Below are positions 59,933 to 64,000 of a stretch of DNA of 64,000 nt, one piece after another. The notes beneath the pieces are model-generated. The model worked only from the letters and a program-made list of their open reading frames with translations. It had not been told where the DNA came from and ran no database searches. The number at the start of each line of letters is the position of its first letter. The first letter of the stretch is position 1. Made by a program: the position numbers and the translations under genes. Source of the DNA: Gemmiger formicilis. GTDB taxonomy: Bacteria; Bacillota; Clostridia; Oscillospirales; Ruminococcaceae. The stretch lies in contig NZ_WQOH01000014.1 of NCBI RefSeq assembly GCF_018784445.1, forward strand, positions 62,001 through 126,000. The letters are read 5' to 3'.

Positions 59933-60796
59933 ATGAACTTTCTGATCGTGACCGGCCTGTCCGGCGCGGGCAAGTCTATGGCTGTCAATGCGCTGGAGGA
60001 TATCGGCTTTTTCTGCATTGATAATATCCCGGTGGCATTGCTGCCGCGTATCGTGGACTTTGCCCTGCAAGGCGAGAACCAGCTCAACCGCGTGGCGGTC
60101 GTTATGGATGTGCGCGGCGTGCGCAGCATCGAGCAGCTGAAAGCCGCCCTGGACGACCTGGATGCCAAGAAAATCGATTACGACATCCTGTTCCTGGATG
60201 CGAACGATTCCGTCATCCAGCGCCGCTACAAGGAGACACGCCGCCAGCACCCCATCACCATCAGCGAGAAAGTCCCCATCACCGAGGCTATCGCCAAGGA
60301 GCGCAAGCTATTACAGCCTTTGCGTGAGAAGGCAAAATATGTCATCGACACGTCGTTGCTTTCGGCGGCGCAGAACCGTGAGCGGGTGTGCAGCCTATTT
60401 CTGGACAAGGGCGAAAGCCCGATGGAGTTGATGGTCGTGTCCTTCGGCTTCAAGTACGGTCTGCCACAGGAGGCAGACCTGGTGTTGGATGTGCGCTGTT
60501 TGCCAAACCCCTTCTATGTGCCGGAACTCAAGCACAAGACTGGCCTCGACCAGGAGGTCGTGGACTACGTCATGAACTCCGAAGCGTCGCAGGAGCTGCT
60601 GCGCCGCTATGAGAGTATGTTGGAATACGCCCTGCCGCTCTATGTCAAGGAGGGCAAAAGCCAGCTGATGATCGCGGTGGGCTGCACCGGCGGCAAGCAC
60701 CGCTCCATCACGTTCGCACGGAAGATTGGCGAGTTCTGCGAGAAACTCGGCTATGCCCCCAGCGTGCAGCACCGCGACGTGAACCGAAGTTTATAA
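59933..60796 (+). CDS. rapZ: RapZ/YvcJ-family nucleotide-binding protein
   Basis: The 287-residue protein has a P-loop GLSGAGKSM at residues 8-16, DNIPVALLPRI and the C-terminal VGCTGGKHRSI block. In Gram-positives the homologue YvcJ binds GTP and affects competence; in enterics RapZ controls GlmS mRNA. The ATG at 59933 matches the usual family start (xxxxxVTGLSGAGKS), nine bases after a possible GTG. whiA follows directly; the glmR/yvcK gene often found between them is absent. Confidence 0.93.
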   Translation: MNFLIVTGLSGAGKSMAVNALEDIGFFCIDNIPVALLPRIVDFALQGENQLNRVAVVMDVRGVRSIEQLKAALDDLDAKKIDYDILFLDANDSVIQRRYKETRRQHPITISEKVPITEAIAKERKLLQPLREKAKYVIDTSLLSAAQNRERVCSLFLDKGESPMELMVVSFGFKYGLPQEADLVLDVRCLPNPFYVPELKHKTGLDQEVVDYVMNSEASQELLRRYESMLEYALPLYVKEGKSQLMIAVGCTGGKHRSITFARKIGEFCEKLGYAPSVQHRDVNRSL

Positions 60797-60812
60797 TAAG
60801 GAGACCACCACC

Positions 60813-61745
60813 TTGAGCTTTTCTCAAGAAGTGAAAAACGAAATACTACGCCGCAAAATCAGCAAACCCTGCTGCAACATGGCCGCCGCGTATGCGGTGG
60901 CCTGTTTTGGCAAATACTTTGATGACCGCGGTGTTGTCTTACAGACCGAAAACGAGGGCGTTGCCCATTTTGCCCAAAAGCTCTACCGTCGCTGCGGTGT
61001 GCAAGGCACTGTTATCAGCAAGGAACGCCCCACAGGCCCGGTGTATGAGTTCAGCGTAAAGGACCCAGCCGAGGTTGCCAAGATGCTGGCACTGTTTGGC
61101 CACACCGGCAAGGAGCCTACCCTGCGCATCCGTCCGGAAAATTTCAGATGCCAGAACTGTATGCAGGCGTTTATCTCTACAGCGTTTTTGTGCTGCGGCA
61201 CGATGACCGACCCTGAAAAAAGCTACAATCTGGAATTCCTCTCGACCCGGCATTACCTTTCCCAACAGCTGGAAGCCATGCTGGCCGAGCATGATTTTCA
61301 TCCCCACCGCGCCCTGCGCAAGGGGGCCAACACCATTTATATCAAGGCCGCCGACCATATCGAAGATCTGCTGACCTTTATGGGGGCGGGCGGCGCGGCC
61401 ATGCGCATTATGGATCAGCGTGTTTACAACGAGATGCGCAACAAGACGAACCGTCTTTCCAACTGCGAGACAGCCAACCTGGGCAAAAGCGTCCAGGCCG
61501 CCGTACAGGTGCAGCTTGCCATTGAAAAGCTGCAGGCGGCGGGGGCTATGAACACCCTGCCCGAGGCCCTGCGCCACACCGCCAAGCTGCGGATGCAGTA
61601 CCCCGACCTGCCGCTGGCAAAGCTGGCCCAGAAGTTTGATCCGCCGGTGAGCAAAGCCGGGCTTTCCCACCGGATGAAGAAGATACAGGAGGCTGCCGCC
61701 CGCCTGGGCACGGCCCCTGACGAAAAGGAAACACCCCATGCCTGA
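60813..61745 (+). CDS. whiA: WhiA-type DNA-binding protein
   Basis: A 310-residue protein with an N-terminal homing-endonuclease-like domain (SFSQEVKNEIL, CCNMAAAYAVACFGKYF, LSTRHYLSQQLEAML) and a C-terminal helix-turn-helix (LPLAKLAQKFDPPVSKAGLSHRMKKI). WhiA influences division and chromosome segregation in Gram-positives. The TTG start has AAGGAGA upstream. dnaE begins inside its last codons. Confidence 0.93.
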   Translation: MSFSQEVKNEILRRKISKPCCNMAAAYAVACFGKYFDDRGVVLQTENEGVAHFAQKLYRRCGVQGTVISKERPTGPVYEFSVKDPAEVAKMLALFGHTGKEPTLRIRPENFRCQNCMQAFISTAFLCCGTMTDPEKSYNLEFLSTRHYLSQQLEAMLAEHDFHPHRALRKGANTIYIKAADHIEDLLTFMGAGGAAMRIMDQRVYNEMRNKTNRLSNCETANLGKSVQAAVQVQLAIEKLQAAGAMNTLPEALRHTAKLRMQYPDLPLAKLAQKFDPPVSKAGLSHRMKKIQEAAARLGTAPDEKETPHA

Positions 61746-64000
61746 AACGACCCCGAGACAATTCACACACCTGCATGTCCACACCGAGTACAGCCTGTTG
61801 GACGGTGCCTGCCGCATTGACCGGATGTTTGACCAGCTGAAAGCGATGGGGCAGACGGCGTGCGCTATCACCGACCACGGTGTCATGTACGGCTGCGTGG
61901 CTTTCTTTGATGCGGCCAAAGCGGCGGGCATCAAGCCCATCATCGGCTGTGAGGTCTATGTAGCCACCCGCACCCGCTTTGATAAGGTCAACCGTATCGA
62001 CGGCAACAACCACCTGATTCTGCTCTGCAAAAACGAGACAGGCTACAAGAACCTTATCAAGATGGTGTCTGCCGGCTTTACCGAGGGCTTTTACTCCAAG
62101 CCGCGTATCGATAAGGAACTGCTGGAAAAGTACCACGATGGTCTGATCTGCCTGTCCGCCTGCTTGGCGGGCGAGATACCACGCGCGATTCTGGCAGGGG
62201 ACTATGACCGCGCCAAGCAGACAGCGCTGTGGTATCGGGACTTGTTCGGCGAGGGCAACTATTACATCGAATTGCAGGACCACGGCCTCGAAGAAGACCA
62301 GGTCGTGCTGCCGCAGCTCATCCGCTTGGCACGGGAGACCGGCATCCCGATGGCGGCAACGAACGACGCCCATTATATCACCAAAGAGGACGCCAAGATG
62401 CAGAGCATTCTGCTTTGCATCCAGACCGGCAAGACCATCAACGATGTGGATCGGATGGAGTTCCAGACCGACGAGTTCTATCTGAAATCCACCGATGAGA
62501 TGTACGACCTCTTCTCCATGGTGCCCGAAGCCTGCGAGAACACGAACAAAATTGCCGAGCAGTGCAACTTCGCGTTTACCTTCGGCGAGACGAAGCTGCC
62601 GTACTTCAAAGCGCCCGACGGCATGGAGAACCAGGCATATTTTGAAAAGCTCTGCTGGGAGGGCCTGGAGCGCCGTTACCCCGGTAAAGTGACCGATGCC
62701 CTGCGTGAGCGCCTGACCTATGAGATCAACGTCGTCAAGACGATGGGCTACACGAACTACTACCTCATTGTCTACGACTTTATCAACTACGCCAAAAGCC
62801 ACGATATTCCGGTCGGTCCGGGACGTGGCTCCGGCGCGGGCAGTCTGGCGGCCTACTGCGTCGGCATCACCGATATCGACCCGATCCGCTACAACCTGAT
62901 CTTCGAGCGTTTTTTGAACCCAGAGCGCGTCTCAATGCCCGACTTCGACGTCGACTTCTGCTACGAGCGCCGCCAGGAGGTCATTGACTATGTCAACGAG
63001 AAATACGGCCGTGACCATGTGGCCCAGATCGTGACGTTTGGTACGATGGCCGCCCGCGCTGCCGTGCGCGATGTGGGCCGCGTTATGGGCATGAGCTACC
63101 AGGATGTGGACCGGGTGGCAAAGCTCATTCCCACCGACCTGAAAATGACGCTGAAAAAGGCGCTGGAAGTCAGCCCCGATTTGAAAACGCTCTACGACGG
63201 CGACAGCCAGGTGCATGAACTCATCAACACCTCGCTGAAAGTCGAGGGGATGCCGCGCCATGCATCCACCCACGCGGCGGGCGTCGTCATTACCCGCGAC
63301 CCGGCCACCGAGTATGTACCGCTGTCCACGAACGACGGCCTGCCGGTCACCCAATTCAACATGGTGGAAATCGAGCGGCTGGGCCTTTTGAAAATGGACT
63401 TTCTGGGTCTGCGCACGCTGACCGTCATCCATGATACCGAGATGGCCGTGCGCCATACCAAAGATCCGGATTTCCGTATTGCAAACCTCGATTACGACGA
63501 CCCCGACACCTATGCCATGCTGGCAAAAGGTGAGACGGAGGGCATCTTCCAGCTTGAATCTACCGGCATGACCCAGGTGCTTGTCAGTATGCGGCCAAAG
63601 AACCTGGAAGATATCATTGCCCTGATTTCGCTCTACCGCCCCGGCCCGATGGATTCCATTCCGACCTACCTGCGCAACCGCAAGGACCCTTCCCAGGTGA
63701 CCTACAAAACGCCGCAGATGGCGCATATCGTTGACGTTACCAACGGCGTTGTCATCTACCAGGAACAGGTTATGCAGATCTGCCGCGAGTTGGCCGGGTT
63801 CAGCTTCGGTCAGGCTGACAATGTCCGCCGCGCAATGAGTAAGAAAAAGCTCAAGGTCATGGAGGCTGAGCGCGAGCACTTTGTCCACGGCTGCAAGGAA
63901 CCGGGAAAGGAGTGTGCGGGCTGCGTGGCCAACGGCGTGCCCGAGAACGTTGCCAACGAGATTTACGACGATATGATCAGCTTTGCGTCGTATGCGTTCA
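61738..64000 (+). CDS. dnaE: DNA polymerase III alpha subunit DnaE (partial)
   Basis: The window ends inside this gene after 754 codons of an expected ~1,150. It opens with the PHP domain (HLHVHTEYSLLDG, ITDHGVMYG). The palm follows with GPGRGSGAGSLAAY and the catalytic aspartates in MPDFDVDFCYERR, then the fingers (GVVIYQEQVMQI). This is DnaE rather than PolC because no exonuclease is inserted in the PHP domain. AAGGA precedes the ATG, which overlaps the whiA stop by eight bases. Confidence 0.96.
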   Translation, partial: MPETTPRQFTHLHVHTEYSLLDGACRIDRMFDQLKAMGQTACAITDHGVMYGCVAFFDAAKAAGIKPIIGCEVYVATRTRFDKVNRIDGNNHLILLCKNETGYKNLIKMVSAGFTEGFYSKPRIDKELLEKYHDGLICLSACLAGEIPRAILAGDYDRAKQTALWYRDLFGEGNYYIELQDHGLEEDQVVLPQLIRLARETGIPMAATNDAHYITKEDAKMQSILLCIQTGKTINDVDRMEFQTDEFYLKSTDEMYDLFSMVPEACENTNKIAEQCNFAFTFGETKLPYFKAPDGMENQAYFEKLCWEGLERRYPGKVTDALRERLTYEINVVKTMGYTNYYLIVYDFINYAKSHDIPVGPGRGSGAGSLAAYCVGITDIDPIRYNLIFERFLNPERVSMPDFDVDFCYERRQEVIDYVNEKYGRDHVAQIVTFGTMAARAAVRDVGRVMGMSYQDVDRVAKLIPTDLKMTLKKALEVSPDLKTLYDGDSQVHELINTSLKVEGMPRHASTHAAGVVITRDPATEYVPLSTNDGLPVTQFNMVEIERLGLLKMDFLGLRTLTVIHDTEMAVRHTKDPDFRIANLDYDDPDTYAMLAKGETEGIFQLESTGMTQVLVSMRPKNLEDIIALISLYRPGPMDSIPTYLRNRKDPSQVTYKTPQMAHIVDVTNGVVIYQEQVMQICRELAGFSFGQADNVRRAMSKKKLKVMEAEREHFVHGCKEPGKECAGCVANGVPENVANEIYDDMISFASYAF

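Overview
The window looks like a chromosomal segment of a GC-rich gut Firmicute of the Oscillospiraceae/Ruminococcaceae group (Faecalibacterium, Gemmiger or Subdoligranulum type). This is inferred from gene content and order: lon-engB, miaB-ymcA/ylbF-mutS-mutL-miaA, sepF-ylmH-divIVA-ileS-lspA-rluD, and hprK ... murB-rapZ-whiA-dnaE are all Firmicute neighbourhoods. High GC, a Faecalibacterium-like intergenic repeat and frequent TTG/GTG starts fit too. No species is claimed.

Layout. 1-2.5 kb: end of lon, engB, a methyltransferase and hslO. 2.5-3.2 kb: a strong promoter and six tRNAs (Gly, Val, Asp, Phe, Gly, Cys). 3.3-4.5 kb: a yybP-ykoY-type manganese riboswitch with an overlapping terminator, driving a CaCA-family cation antiporter. 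4.8-10 kb: a minus-strand operon (GPH transporter, alpha/beta hydrolase, Fe-S/flavin ene-reductase) divergent from an AraC-type regulator. 10-13 kb: an attenuator-like leader, an alanine/glycine:cation symporter and an NhaC antiporter. 13.2-16.1 kb: a pseudouridine synthase and a large membrane protein on the minus strand.

16.2-21.6 kb is an AT-rich integrative element of about 5.4 kb inserted in a tRNA-Leu(UAA) gene. It carries a tyrosine integrase, a serine recombinase, a lipoprotein, a ribbon-helix-helix protein, an unknown Lys-rich protein, and a two-gene plus-strand operon whose reading frames contain three in-frame TAG codons and no other internal stops. The displaced 3' half of the original tRNA is still visible at the far end. 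The TAG-bearing operon is the most unusual item in the window. It could be amber reassignment to glutamine, readthrough, or decay; the sequence alone does not settle this.

21.8-29.4 kb: tRNA modification and mismatch repair (miaB, mutS, mutL, miaA). 29.4-38.7 kb: cell division, ileS, lipoprotein signal peptidase, rluD, a HAD phosphatase and a lone PTS IIA. 38.8-41.8 kb: a TrpXYZ-like ABC importer. 42-46.4 kb: a surface-anchored degenerate SGNH/Ig-like protein, a YjjG-type HAD enzyme and an ABC-F protein. 46.4-56.2 kb: an eight-gene surface polysaccharide locus between its own promoter and terminator, with two RgpF-like proteins and an acyltransferase that appears to start at ATC. 56.2-64 kb: hprK, a PHP phosphatase, a ROK kinase, murB, rapZ, whiA and the first two thirds of dnaE, which runs off the window.

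All 47 chromosomal stop codons I read are TAA or TGA. The only gene-terminating TAG belongs to a small gene of the integrated element.
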